From the NCBI GenBank assembly GCA_026075535.2, contig AP026549.1, positions 1,302,001-1,366,000 of the forward strand: a stretch of DNA of 64,000 nucleotides, given 5' to 3'. The stretch comes from Tricholoma matsutake. Lineage: Eukaryota; Basidiomycota; Agaricomycetes; Agaricales; Tricholomataceae. The notes below the pieces were generated by a model, which did no database searches, was not told the DNA's origin, and saw only the letters and a list, made by a program, of their open reading frames with translations. Numbering within the stretch: position 1 is the first letter of the stretch; every line of letters begins with the position of its first letter. This document shows, in pieces, positions 10,049 through 20,007 of the stretch. Both the position numbers and the translations under genes were made by a program.

Positions 10049-10562
10049 GTTATAATCTACTAGTAATGACACCACCACCCGCAAACAAGCCAACACACCC
10101 ACCCCACACCTATGAGCCCCTGCTCATAGGGTGGATCGTGAGTGTGTGCAGTCGACGACGGCGATGACGACGCTGCCTACCAGCACCAGGACCCAGAACG
10201 ACCCAGACCCAACGACACCCATGCCAGCCCCCTCCTCCCCATCCAAATGGGATGTGAGGGTGTCGATAAAGGATAGGAGATGGCAGAGGGGTACCGGGAG
10301 ACCTGCGGAGCAGGATACCCACCTGGTAAGCACCCACCTACCCCCTCCCTTGCATGCCACATCACTGACCATTCCCCCCAACCCCTCCGAACTAGGAGAC
10401 CCACAAAACTGACAACACACCAGGGTTACGACAATCACGGCACCCATCCCCACGCCTACGAGCCTCTGCTCATAGGGTGGATGATGGGTGCGGCTTGCTA
10501 CAGCGACGGACGCGTGCGAGGAGGGGTGGGCAATGACACCCACCCCAGACCGCATCCCCCAA

Positions 10563-10811
10563 CCCCCCTCCCCCGCATTTTGCATGGGGAGGTCTTTATT
10601 ATTTTTAATTTATCTCTGCTCCCCCCTCGCACTGAATGTGAGGGGTATATATATTGTAGTACTTACGAATCCCCCCCTTGTGCCGAATGCGAGGGGTTTA
10701 GTTTTTTATGTACATAGTAATAATCCCCCCCCTCTCGCAAGATGTGAGAGGGGTTTTTTTTTGTTTATTATTATATTATACCCACTCCCTTGTGTCCTAC
10801 ATGAGGGACGT
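10563..10811. repeat. Array of five C-rich/G-rich hairpins (element C)
   Basis: Inverted repeats near 10570, 10632, 10684, 10740 and 10798, such as CCCCTCGCA...TGTGAGGGG, spaced 50-60 bp by AT-rich linkers. The G-rich arm is often followed by a run of T, giving a terminator-like look. Confidence 0.75.
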
Positions 10812-10912
10812 GGCTAATTAAAATTTTTTGATCTTAATTGTTTGAAAAATGCCTCCTCGAAGAATATGAAAAGTTGAGTCATAAGTAAACCTTATATTGA
10901 ACCCTAATAAAT

Positions 10913-11013
10913 CTCCTGTGGCTCAAGTGGTTGAGCACACTTGTTTGGTTTGTCATGTGATTCCTTATGGTGAGGTCTTGAGTTCAATTCCTGCAGTACA
11001 CAAATTTATTTTG
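10913..11013 (+). other. tRNA-like Pol III module, type 2 (element C, pointing outward)
   Basis: CTCCTGTGGCTCAAGTGG is A-box-like and GAGTTCAATTCC B-box-like; TTTATTTTG follows the latter by about 15 nt. Close match to the modules of B, D and E. Confidence 0.6.
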
Positions 11014-11365
11014 TGGGTACTTTATGAAATTCACCAACTCCAAAGTCCTTTGAGCTCATATCTAATTGACTTATCATTTGGTTGAAATGCATTCCACTTG
11101 GACTCCACTTGGACTCCACTTGGACTCTACTCAGACTCCAGTTGGACTCCAGTTGGACTCCAATGGGCAATTGAACTCTACATGACTTAGTGTAGTTCAA
11201 TTGGACTCCACTCAGACTCCACTCGGACTCCAATGGGCAATTGAACTCTACATGACTTAGTGTAGTTCAATTGGACTCCACTCGGACTCCAGTGGACTCC
11301 AGTCAGTCCAGTTGGAGTCCACTAGGACAGGTGGTGGACTGTAAAGTACTGCATGTCTCCACCAT

Positions 11366-11757
11366 ATGAGGTCCTGCGAAGCTACCCAGATACTTCCAAT
11401 TATGATCTGGACTTACCTTCCGAGCTCCAGAGTCAGCAGATACATGGCAGATTCCATGTGAACCTGCTATGTTCCCATTATGAGAACAATGATGCCCTGT
11501 TTCCCAACAGAAGGCACCTGGATCCTTATGACTTTGGTGCCCCTGATGACGCCGAATGGTGGGTCAAGGAGATCACGTCCCATCATTGGAAGGGTTGTGC
11601 ATTGGAATTGGAAGTGAAGTGGAGTGTGGGTGAGTCCACTTGGGAACCGCTGGCCATGTGCAATGAGTTGGCTGCCCTGGACACTTACTTGGCCCTTGTG
11701 GGTGCCAAGGAATGGACAGATCTGCCCAAGCGTGCACCAGCACACAAAGGGCGATAG
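11366..11757 (+). pseudogene. gypsy-1 integrase C-terminus and chromodomain
   Basis: Continues FVGP as YEVLRSYPDTSNYDLDLPS, then the FHVNLL motif that ends the integrase C-terminal domain. A chromodomain-like module follows: EWWVKEIT, LELEVKWSVGESTWEPLAMC and LAALDTYLALVG (about residues 70-120). Chromodomains on integrases direct insertion toward histone-marked chromatin. The piece ends with a stop at 11755-11757. Confidence 0.8.
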
Positions 11758-11929
11758 AACTTCTCAACTTGGTCAAGAAGGCCAGGTGGCTGTGGGCCTG
11801 GCATCTTCCACAATGGTGAGAAGATTCGAACTCTTCAGGCGTGATGGTCATGTTTTTCCAGAGGCATGGGAAGGTACTGTACAGTTGACTGGCGGAGTTG
11901 AATCAATTTTTTTTTCTTTTTTTTCTTCA

Positions 11930-14365
11930 AGTCCAACCATTCCGATGACTACTCAATGGACAACTGGCCAACTTTTCACCATTTTCATGAGGCTGACATG
12001 CCTCAAAGGGGGAGGGATAGGAGGGAGGAAAGGCAAGGAAGGAGGGACCTTGAACCGCAAGGCTCAAGGAGGGAAGTGAGGAGAGAATTCAAACTGCAAG
12101 GCTCGAGGAGAGAGGATAGGAGAAGACAGTCTCCATCCACTGGCAGCTCTGTTGAGCATGCAAGAGTTGATCAGAGATGAGAAACGAGGACCCCCCCCCC
12201 CTAGGGAGGATTGGAGGTACAATAGTCACCTGGGTGTCATAGTTCACCGGGTAGGATGCGAAGTATACAAGGCCTATGCAATGCATGTGTACCAGCATGA
12301 ATTTGAACAGGACAGGGACTACTTTGAGGCTTGGGATTGATGAGACCAAGACCTCACAGCAGAAGTCAGACACACCACTGAGCAGACATATGACAGCTAC
12401 AATGATGAGATTGCCAACCTCAAGGCTAGGATTCACAGCCTTGAGGATCAGGTGGATTAACGGCAAGAAGACCAGCCCACTAAGAGATCCCGTGCTTGTG
12501 AGCCTTCCCCAGTCACTGGGCCCCTCGTTCGATCCAACTATGCAGGTGCTGCTTCAAGGCCTGCTGCTCTGCCCACTGGTCCTTCCCATCCTCCTTGAAC
12601 CCCCATCGATGCTATGGATGTGGATGGCTTTCACATCCACTACCCGCTGCTTCTGCCCACCTCTGCAAAACATCACCTCCAGGTCCCATCCCTCTCCCAT
12701 CCCCAGTCTGCCAACTGGGTACCTGCTCCTAGGGAACCCCCTTCTATGGCCCCAGAACTACCCCAAAGTGCGGCGGAGTTCTATCACTGGGCGGTGGCTG
12801 CCCAACAAGAAGGAAATGAACTGGACCTTCGATGGGCCCGGTCATATGTATGCATGGCCAGTCTAACTGCCCCTGCAGCTTGCACATTGCTCATGAGCCA
12901 CGTGATTGCAACCTGGAGACTTCCCAAGTGGTTGCCCATGGAGTGCCAGTCAGCTAAGGGAATCTGCCGACTCCAGGACCCTGACCGGATCCCTCAGCCT
13001 CCGGTCAATGACTCACCAGAGTCCTGGGCATGGTTTATGCATCGCCAACTATTTCAATTCTGGAATGCCCCTGGGTTGATACTGGATCACTTGCAAGTTA
13101 GCCTCCCTCATGTTCAAGGAATGCTCCTCATGAGGCAACAAATTCCTTCTGGGATGCCCCAGAAGCAAAAACAACTATTACAATTACTCCTGGCAGAAGT
13201 GTTCTGTACCCCCAGGTTATACCAAAGGACCCACCAGGAGCTACACCTATCCATGAGCATTCGGCATGATCGACAGTTTATGTCGAACATTTCTCCCAAC
13301 ATCACCATTGAGGATGTGGTTTGCCATCTTGCTCTTCTGGGAGTCTCTGACCATGAGATCAGAGAAGCTTATCATTATGGGCTAGGATGGGTCACTGGGG
13401 CGGCGGAGTCGCGATGTGAAGAAGACTTGGCTCTGGCTTCAGATGTTCTCCAATGTTTGAAGCAGTTACCTGCCCCCGACGCCTATGACACCCCTTTGAT
13501 GATGGAACCCCAGTGGTGGATTGCCCCACTGGGGAGCAGGTGTTTAACTCAGCCCCCGCCTCCCAAGCGGAAATGAGACCCCGATGCACTTGACCTTGCA
13601 TTTCCACTGGGTGGCCACCCAGGGTTGTCAGCATCCATGCATGTTGCACCTCGACGTCCTGTGTCTCCTACTGCACCTCCCCCTGCTGCTCCGACCTCAG
13701 TGGTCCCCACCAGTGGGCCCATCTGGCTTTCGATCCCTCTCCATTCATCCTGACTTGCCTCAGGCATGGTTAAATATTGATGCACTCACAATGACAGTTC
13801 CCTCTGCCATCGTTCCCCATCCACCAATCACATTCCTACTTAGCCCATCATTGTGGTTGAGTCTAATCTGATCCCTGGAGTCCCCGAGCCAGTTCAAGGG
13901 ACCACCTCCCAAGTGCTGACGACCCCAGACTATGCTGATGGGGGATGGACCTATGTGGGTCCCCTGCATTGAACCAAGGCCAATAAGAACTGTGCCAAGA
14001 ATGAGCAAAGGAGACAACGTGCCACCACTGCGAGCATGGCTCCAAACAAGTCTGGAGCAATCCAGTCTAGCTTCCCCAACATGTGGGTCACCCAAAGTTG
14101 ATGGAACAAAAAGGGATATGACACTGAGGAGACTGACTTGGTGTCAGAGACTGATGAAGAGGCGGGCTCCATGACTGCTCCCCTGGGAGGAGAACAGTCG
14201 CCCAGGCCTTCCCCTGTTCCTCTGACCCCCATCTCCCAAACCATGGCTCCTCTGACCCCCACTATTCTCTCCACTCTGCTTGGAGGCAGGATGGATCTTG
14301 ATGACCCTGTTGGTATGGAACCCTTGCCTTCCACCTCCTCCCTACATGGTGAGGAGGCAAAATAA
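11930..14365 (+). pseudogene. Extra ORF of gypsy-1 downstream of integrase (function unknown)
   Basis: Coding-like sequence continues for 2.4 kb after the integrase. An Arg-rich part (RDRREERQGRRD) leads, across a poly-C frameshift near 12190, to a frame that continues to 13576 with few stops. That frame holds a short coiled coil (YNDEIANLKARIHSLEDQVD, about 12400-12460), a Pro-rich linker and an uninterrupted 320-codon block with no motif I know. A Ser/Pro-rich acidic tail ends at 14365. Position between integrase and 3' LTR suggests an accessory protein, possibly structural. No catalytic motif is visible. Confidence 0.5.
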
Positions 14366-14518
14366 CTTCTTGCACAACTCTCATCTCTACCCCACTTGGA
14401 TGCAGAATGGATTTCCATCACCCTGTCGCCTTGGGACTTAGTTTCCTTCCTGCCATCATGGTGAAGATGTCAATCAATCTCCTTGGAACTTTCTTGTACA
14501 TGTCTTGTTTCTTTTGGA

Positions 14519-14557
14519 TTCTGGCTTGGACCATGGGTCCAAGCCAGAAGGGGAGAA
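14519..14557 (+). promoter_or_regulatory. Hairpin and polypurine tract before the gypsy-1 3' LTR
   Basis: CTGGCTTGGACC and GGTCCAAGCCAG form a perfect 12-bp stem with a 3-nt loop (14521-14547). It overlaps the start of the AGAAGGGGAGAA polypurine tract that ends one base before the LTR. Polypurine tracts prime plus-strand DNA synthesis. Confidence 0.65.
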
Positions 14558-14774
14558 TGTAGTGATCCGGGGTGATGCCCAGTATTTACATATATTTGCT
14601 TAGTGTTTGCACAAGCCACTGGTCCCTTTATAAGGGCCAGTTTTAATTACAATGACAGACTTTTTTACACACAGCAAAATATACATTAATCGTGTTCTTG
14701 CAGCATGTGATATAAGTCTACCCCCTCTGCTTTACTACACAATGAAAGCTTGAAGCATTACTACGATCCTACCC
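14558..14774 (+). repeat. 3' LTR of gypsy-1 (right edge approximate)
   Basis: Begins TGTAGTGATCCGG just after the polypurine tract and has a TTTATAAGG TATA-like site at about 14630. It fades near ACTACGATCCTACC. No second copy is in the window, so the right edge is inferred from the inverted TGTAG/CTACC termini. Confidence 0.6.
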
Positions 14775-14789
14775 TAGTTCTTGGCAGAT

Positions 14790-16110
14790 CCAAACAAAGT
14801 GTTGGGAATTCTGGTGTTGGTCCTATCCATTGTATGTTCAATTTAAAGATGCTAGCACAGAAAAGAACTTACTTTTGGTGCCAATGAACAGTACATGCAC
14901 CATTTCCAGGACAATCAATAAGCCAGATATTACCTTTGACATGGAGCCCAAGTTACCAAAGCTGCAAAATCTGGCTGGTCATGCAGCAAATTGCAAGGGA
15001 AAGAGTACTGAGAAGATCCAGGATGGGCCAACAAGCAAAGAAGCATTCAAGCTGAAGAAAAGTGCAGAGTAGTGTTGCCAATGGCATGGCTCAGAGCTGT
15101 GAGCCGTTGAGCTGAGCTGCTATTTTGGGCCAGCTGTGCCATTAAATTGGCTTGCAGCTCAGAGCTGCCCAGAGCTGCTCAAGCCATGTCCTAAGTTGCC
15201 TCAAATTCAGAGTGACTGGAGGGCTTTAAATGTTCTTAAAACACTATAAAACACTCTGTAGGAGTCCCTACTGCCATTTTGAATACATGTTGTTATACCC
15301 TACTCCCCAGAGCCATCTCTCGAGCATGTTTTGTAATAGGTACAAGGAGATAAACATAGCCAAATAATCTCATCAGATACTAATCTGTGCAAAACTCAAT
15401 AGCATGACTTGTTTATTTTGTAATAATAGTCTACACAACCTGTTTGACCTAAAATACATTACTGAAGCATAAATACAACTCGGATTGCAAGCCCCCAACT
15501 TTGGGCAATCTCAATTGGCTTAGCCAGCTCAGAGCCACTCAGGGCGACTCAGGGCGACTTTGATCAGCTCAAGTGCCTGAGCCATGCCGAGCCATGGCAT
15601 CACTAGTGCCAAGCTAATGGAGACCTTTCTCAAGGAAGGAGAGCTGAATCTGGAAATCGTTGCCATGTATTCAAGGTTCTTGCATATCTTTGCAGCATGG
15701 ATCATTGATGAGAGTCTTCCATGGATGACTGGAGAAGCCCCAACGCTTCAAATGCTATTCAAATATCTCAAAATTACATACCAGCTTCCTTCCGACACAA
15801 CAGTTTGAAACCAACTTGTCCACATTTTCCAAGAGCTTCATGGAAAGGTCATGTGGGAATTTATGGTAAGAGCACTTTCCAAAGTGCTTGAATCAGATCT
15901 GACTGGCAAACTAGGTGGTTAAGTCCAAAATCACATACAGTACTGATATGTGGACTACACCTCAAATGGTCTATACATTTGTCGGAATAATTGGATGTTT
16001 CATCAAGATGACTGGGAACTTATTGAGCATGTAATTGATTTCAAGCCACTGGGGGAGAAGGAGCATCAAGGGTTGTATGGTAACCATGATCAACATGTCA
16101 AATAAATGTC
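14790..16110 (+). pseudogene. hAT-family transposase relic
   Basis: Decayed coding sequence in two pieces. Before 15069 there is a KLPKLQNLAGHA-type block. After 15606 comes KLMETFLKEGELNLEIVA, then WELIEHVIDFKPL and EHQG, a pattern typical of the hAT catalytic-core region. hAT transposases cut and paste with 8-bp duplications. The frame rejoins exactly when MITE G is removed. The C-terminal dimerisation domain is not found. The copy cannot make a working enzyme. Confidence 0.65.
15070..15605. mobile_element. Element G: 536-bp hAT-type MITE
   Basis: Ends TAGTGTTGCCAATGGCATGG and (minus strand) TAGTGATGCCATGGCTCGGC form a short inverted repeat of hAT type. Flanks GTGCAGAG (15062-15069) and GTGCCAAG (15606-15613) match at 6 of 8. 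Excision restores the transposase frame. The interior is non-coding and rich in AGCTCAGAGC-like palindromes. Confidence 0.75.
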
Positions 16111-16368
16111 TCTCAGTCTTCAACCCTTTTTCTTTACAATGGAGGCTGAAAGGTCCACTCCAAATGTGTACACAGCAGATCGTGTGGTATGCAGAGTCCT
16201 GTTTCTGTCAAGTCCTGTTGCACATGCAAGGGGCAAATGTCTTAAAGCAAAAATGGATGCAAAAGATTCTATATTGTGAGCTTGTAAGCAGGATCTTTTA
16301 TGAATCAAGTAAGATATTCATCACTCAAAAATATTGCAGCTGTGCATCATGTCTCAAATCAGCTTCAC
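16111..16368. other. Unassigned sequence between hAT relic and gypsy-2
   Basis: About 260 bp with short broken frames. It may be the continuation of the hAT relic, but no motif supports this. It ends in TTCAC (16364-16368), the target duplication of gypsy-2. Confidence 0.4.
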
Positions 16369-16950
16369 TGTTAAGTACTGAACTTGAAAGAGAAGTCATC
16401 AGAATTCCAGTCATACCCAGATGGTAGAAGTTGGAGAGGATGGATCGAGTAAGACAGGGAATCCTACGGAAATCTGGGGCAGGGTTTACTTGATGTGTCG
16501 TACCAAGTGGGGGAGCAGAAAGGACTTGGCTTCAACTTATAAGAAGTTGCGCCCTTCTCCTCATCAAGTGTCCTAATTTCAAGGTGAGGGTAAGAAAGAT
16601 GACCAGAGGTCCGGAGAGTTTCCAGAGAGGATGAGCAAGAGTTCGAGAATGACTTAAGAATGTAATTGGAGTTTAAAGAGGATTGGATTAAGTGGAGACT
16701 TGGTTGATGTACAAACTGGCGATACAAAATGGAAGTAGCTAGTTTAAATACTAAGGACGGAGTTTCTGAGGCTGTGGCCAATATGAAAACCGGCTTCCGA
16801 GGCAATTCCTGAAACCATTTCACCTAATTGGAAATGAGGGAATTTCGCCTCTAGGCAGTGTGGCTGATAGGAGGTGGGCTGTGATATAAGGTGGCTGGGA
16901 AGGGGGGTGGAAAATGATTGGAAGTCTGGTCAGAAGAATTGGTCTTGACA
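16369..16950 (-). repeat. 3' LTR of gypsy-2
   Basis: 582 bp, nearly identical to 22331-22913 with scattered, mainly transition differences. Confidence 0.9.
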
Positions 16951-17069
16951 GTATTTCCCCCTTAGTGCTGAGCCTATGAGGCACATGAAGGTTTGAATCC
17001 AAATCGGGTATGTTGATTTTGATGTTGATGCATCCTCAGGCTTTTTCTTCAACCACCACCACCTCTAAC

Positions 17070-17888
17070 ATGTCCTCACATGCGGAGAAGATCGCGGCCC
17101 TCAGGGCCCAGCAAGAAAAGCTAATGGAGGAGCTCTGGCTCGAGGAAGAGGTGAGGGAGGCTGAGGAGCACAGGGTTGCTGAGGAGGCTGCAAAAGTGGA
17201 GGTGGCTAGGGTGGAGGCCAAGAAAAAGGCTGCAGAGGAGGAATGGAAGAAGACTGCTGCCACTAAGAGGGCAGAAAAGAAGTGGAAGGCTGGAGAAGTG
17301 GAGCCTGAAGAGGCTGAAGGGAGCTCCCCCCCCCAAGAAGAAGGCGAAAGGAAAGGCGAGGGTGGAGGAGCCTGAGAATGAAGTCCCTTTGTGGCTACAA
17401 GCCGCTATTTCTTGCAAAAGGTGAGTCACTCTTTATTCTTGTTGCCCTTGTATGCTGACTCCTGGTAGATGTTCAAATCAAAAGTTGTTGTGTTTCCAGA
17501 TGGGAACCCAGGGTCGGGCCTGCAAGCCCTGCACAAAAGCAAAGCACAAGTGCAAAAGGTGGTGTGGGAGGGCCAGGTGTTGCAGGTGGGACTCGGGCTA
17601 GGGGAGAACAAGGGAGTGATGAAGTTGCTTAAGGAGTTGGTGGGGGTGGTAAAGGGGGTGAAAAAAGAAATGTGGGAACTCCGGGAGCTCCGGGTGATAA
17701 GCGAGGGTGTGATCAGCATCCAAGAAATGATGTCGGACATCCTAGGGGCATTGGAGCCGGAGTGGAACCAGGAGTCTGAGGAGGAAGAGGATGAAGAAGA
17801 AGAGGGTGAAGAGGAGGAGGAGTTGGAGGTACAAGGGGAGCTGCCGGGACTCGCTGATGAAGCAGGGGGAAACTCCAGTGGAAGCTGA
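17070..17888 (+). pseudogene. Antisense accessory gene of gypsy-2: coiled coil plus Zn2Cys6-like cluster, intron-containing
   Basis: Read opposite to gag-pol. Exon 1 starts MSSHAEKIAALRAQQEKLME at 17070 and is a long charged coiled coil. A one-base slip in the poly-C run near 17325 shifts frame to PPPKKKAKGKARVEEPENEV. A consensus intron (GTGAGT...CTGAC...TAG, 17422-17469) joins AISCK to a cluster with spacing C-x2-C-x6-C-x9-C-x2-C-x6-C, which fits the fungal Zn2Cys6 pattern. An acidic tail (EPEWNQESEEEED) follows. The last codons run into antisense integrase sequence, so a deletion fused the gene end. gypsy-4 has a homologous second exon in the same place. The function is unknown; DNA binding is only inferred. 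Confidence 0.6.
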
Positions 17889-17889
17889 G

Positions 17890-18770
17890 GGAGCATTGTT
17901 GTACACGAATTCCCCTAAGGGTAAAAGCTGGGAACAGTTGTCCTGTTGGTAGTTGCAGAAGATCCACAAGTACTGTTTGAGGGTCTGGTTGAGGCGTTCA
18001 GTTTGTCTGTTGCCTTCTGGATGGTAACCCAAAGTGAAATGGATTTTCATGCCCAAGAGAGCAGAAGAAATGGGAAATGAACTTGGAACCCCGGTCACAG
18101 GTGATGTGGGATGGAACACCATGTTTGGAGAAGATGTGCATGATGAAGAGATTAGCAAGTTCTTGTGCCGTGATTTTGTTTACTGTGGGGATGAAGATAC
18201 CCTGCTTGGAGAGTCAGTCTACAATGACTAGGATGGCAGTGTGACCATTGGAGTCCGGTAACTGTTCAATAAAGTCCATGGAGATTGAGTTCCAAGGCCT
18301 TTCTGGGACTGGAAGTTGCTTCAGAAATCCATAGGGTTTGTGGCAGGGAGATTTGGAGTGCTTGCAGGTAGTACAAGACTTGCAAAAGTCCTGCACAAAG
18401 GTGCAGAGATTGGGCCAGATGTATTCCCATCAGATAAGCTGAAGAGTTTTGTTTTGCCCATAGTGACCTGAGAGTATGTGGTCATGCTTGTATTGTAAGA
18501 CTTTAAGACGGAGGTCCACAACATCTGGAATGTAAATCTGGTCAAAGTGGTGGAGAAGTCCACTGTCATCTAGAGACCAATTTGGGGTGGATGGTGAAGG
18601 AAGGTGTGAGGAGGAGATGGGATCAAGAGGAAGTGAAGATCAAATATCGTTGTGGAGTTTTTCAATGTCCATGAGGATGGCTTGATGGAGGATAGGAGTA
18701 GCAAGGAAAGTGGCTCGGAGGGAGGATGTGAGTTGTTCTTGAGTAAAGACTGGACGGAAGTTGCTCGGAT
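17890..18770 (-). pseudogene. gypsy-2 integrase, truncated
   Basis: Read leftward: a broken zinc-binding domain ending CKSCTTCKHSKSP (HHCC type), SMDFIEQLPDSN, the CDRGS-type second acidic motif, and GYHPEGNRQTERLNQTLKQY, which holds the catalytic glutamate region. It stops at SASTGVSP near 17895, where the accessory gene is fused. The C-terminal half and chromodomain, present in gypsy-4, are deleted. Confidence 0.8.
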
Positions 18771-20007
18771 TTACCAAGGTGAGTTGCTATTTCCCCCTTT
18801 GCAGTAGACATCCCAGCGTCTAGTCAGCGCATCGGGTTTAGCCCCTAGTTTACCAGGGTGGAAGTGGATGGCGAGGTTGAACTGTGAAAGGTATTCTGAC
18901 CACCAAGCTTGACAACAAGTAAGGAGCTTTGTGGTACTGAAGTATTCCAAGTTTTTGTGATCCATGACCACATCTATTGGATTTCTGGAACCTTCAAGAT
19001 ACTGTTGCCAGTGTTTGAAAGCTTCGAAGATAGCAAGAAGTTCCTTATCGTGGGTGTCATAGTTCAATTCAGCCGGGTTGAAGGAATGAGAGTGGAATGC
19101 AACTGGGTGGATTTCTCCATCGGAGGTATAGATGGAAAAGATTGCTCCTAAGGTGTAATCTGAGGTGTCTGTCTCCAAGATAATGTGGGAATCCAGGAGC
19201 CATTGAGTGAGTATTGGGGCATGAGTGAATTCTTCTTTTAGTTTGTTGAAGGCTTCTTGACATTTCTTGCCAAAGTCCCAAGGCATATGTTTCCAGGTGA
19301 GTCTGGTGAGCAGAATGACAATGTCAGAATATCCGTGGATGAACCGTTGGTAGAAGTTGCAGAATCCCAGGAAGGATTGGATATCCTTAACCTTTTGAGG
19401 TTCAGGCAAGTCGAGGATGGTTTTGACTCATCTGGAGCCCAGCTGGAGAGAGGATGAACCCCAAGTATTCCACGCTGTCTTTATGGAACTTGCATTTCTG
19501 CAGAGCAGCGTAGAGGCCATTCTTCCGGAGTCTCTGGAGGACTTCCTTGATGTGAGCCTTGTGCTGACTCATGTTGTTGGAGTAGATTAAGATATCATTG
19601 AGATAGACAATGACACTGACATCTAATAGGTCACTGAAGATGTGATTCATGAGGCGCTGGAAGGCAGCAGGTGCATTGGTGAGTCCAAAAGGAACTATCA
19701 GCCACTCGAAAGAACCATAGTGCATGCAGAAAGTGGTCTTCCATTCATCTCCCTCAGCAATAGGGACTAAGTGATAAGCATGCCAGAGGTCAATTTTGGT
19801 GAACACACGTGCCTTTCCTGGAGAGTCCAGGAGGTCTGAGATTAGAGGAAGTGGGTAGTGGTCCTTTTTTGAGATGCGATTGAGTCCCCAGTAGTCAATG
19901 CAAAGTCAGAGACTCCGATCCTTTTTCTTGACAAAGAGTATAGGAGTGCCGTGAGGGGACTTGGAGGGGCAGATGAAGCCTGAACGAACATTTTTTTCAA
20001 TGAATAT
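18771..20007 (-). pseudogene. gypsy-2 reverse transcriptase and RNase H
   Basis: RT motifs in order: PILFVKKKD, a broken [33 protein letters not shown] and YLNDILIYS. The usual YxDD active site reads YLND, losing one catalytic aspartate. RNase H follows with ETDTSDY, ELNYDTHDKELLAIFEAF and DHKNLEYFSTTKLL. A TGA interrupts just before LCIDY, and CGG to TGG changed R to W in DYRGLN. Confidence 0.85.

Larger units (their letters stand above)
8909..11351. mobile_element. Element C: 2.44-kb non-autonomous hAT-like element
   Basis: Exact 8-bp duplication CATGTCTC on both sides. Ends GAGGTCTTTACACTCCCCCACC (left) and CAGTACTTTACAGTCCACCACC (right, minus strand) form the terminal inverted repeat. 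Both flanks (8940-9150 and 11090-11330) are packed with GGACTCCA-type repeats in direct and inverted orientation, resembling multiple transposase-binding sites. Internal order is tRNA-like type 1, palindrome-intron array, hairpin array, tRNA-like type 2. No transposase is encoded. Confidence 0.85.
6622..11361 (+). mobile_element. Element N: short non-autonomous LTR retrotransposon with one non-gag-pol ORF
   Basis: Two 188-bp LTRs (6622-6809; 8723-8908 plus 11360-11361) start TGTAACC and end TCTCCA. A 4-bp duplication flanks it (CCGT 6618-6621; CCAT 11362-11365, one CpG-type transition). AGGGGGGCACA just before the second LTR is a good polypurine tract, giving plus-strand orientation. Without element C the copy is about 2.3 kb. 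Reverse transcriptase and integrase must be supplied in trans. Confidence 0.85.
3690..14774 (+). mobile_element. gypsy-1: decayed Ty3/gypsy chromovirus, 5' part missing, with nested insertions
   Basis: Three coding pieces (3690-3937, 6276-6621, 11366-11757) join in frame once insertions B and N and their target duplications are removed, giving an integrase core, C-terminal region and chromodomain. A long extra ORF follows, then a polypurine tract and one LTR (14558-14774). Gag, protease, reverse transcriptase and the 5' LTR are absent. Removing the insertions leaves about 4 kb of original element. Confidence 0.8.

Noticed and set aside
10913..11013. Functional tRNA gene
   Set aside because: A and B boxes are present, but acceptor, anticodon and T stems do not pair properly; treated as tRNA-derived modules.
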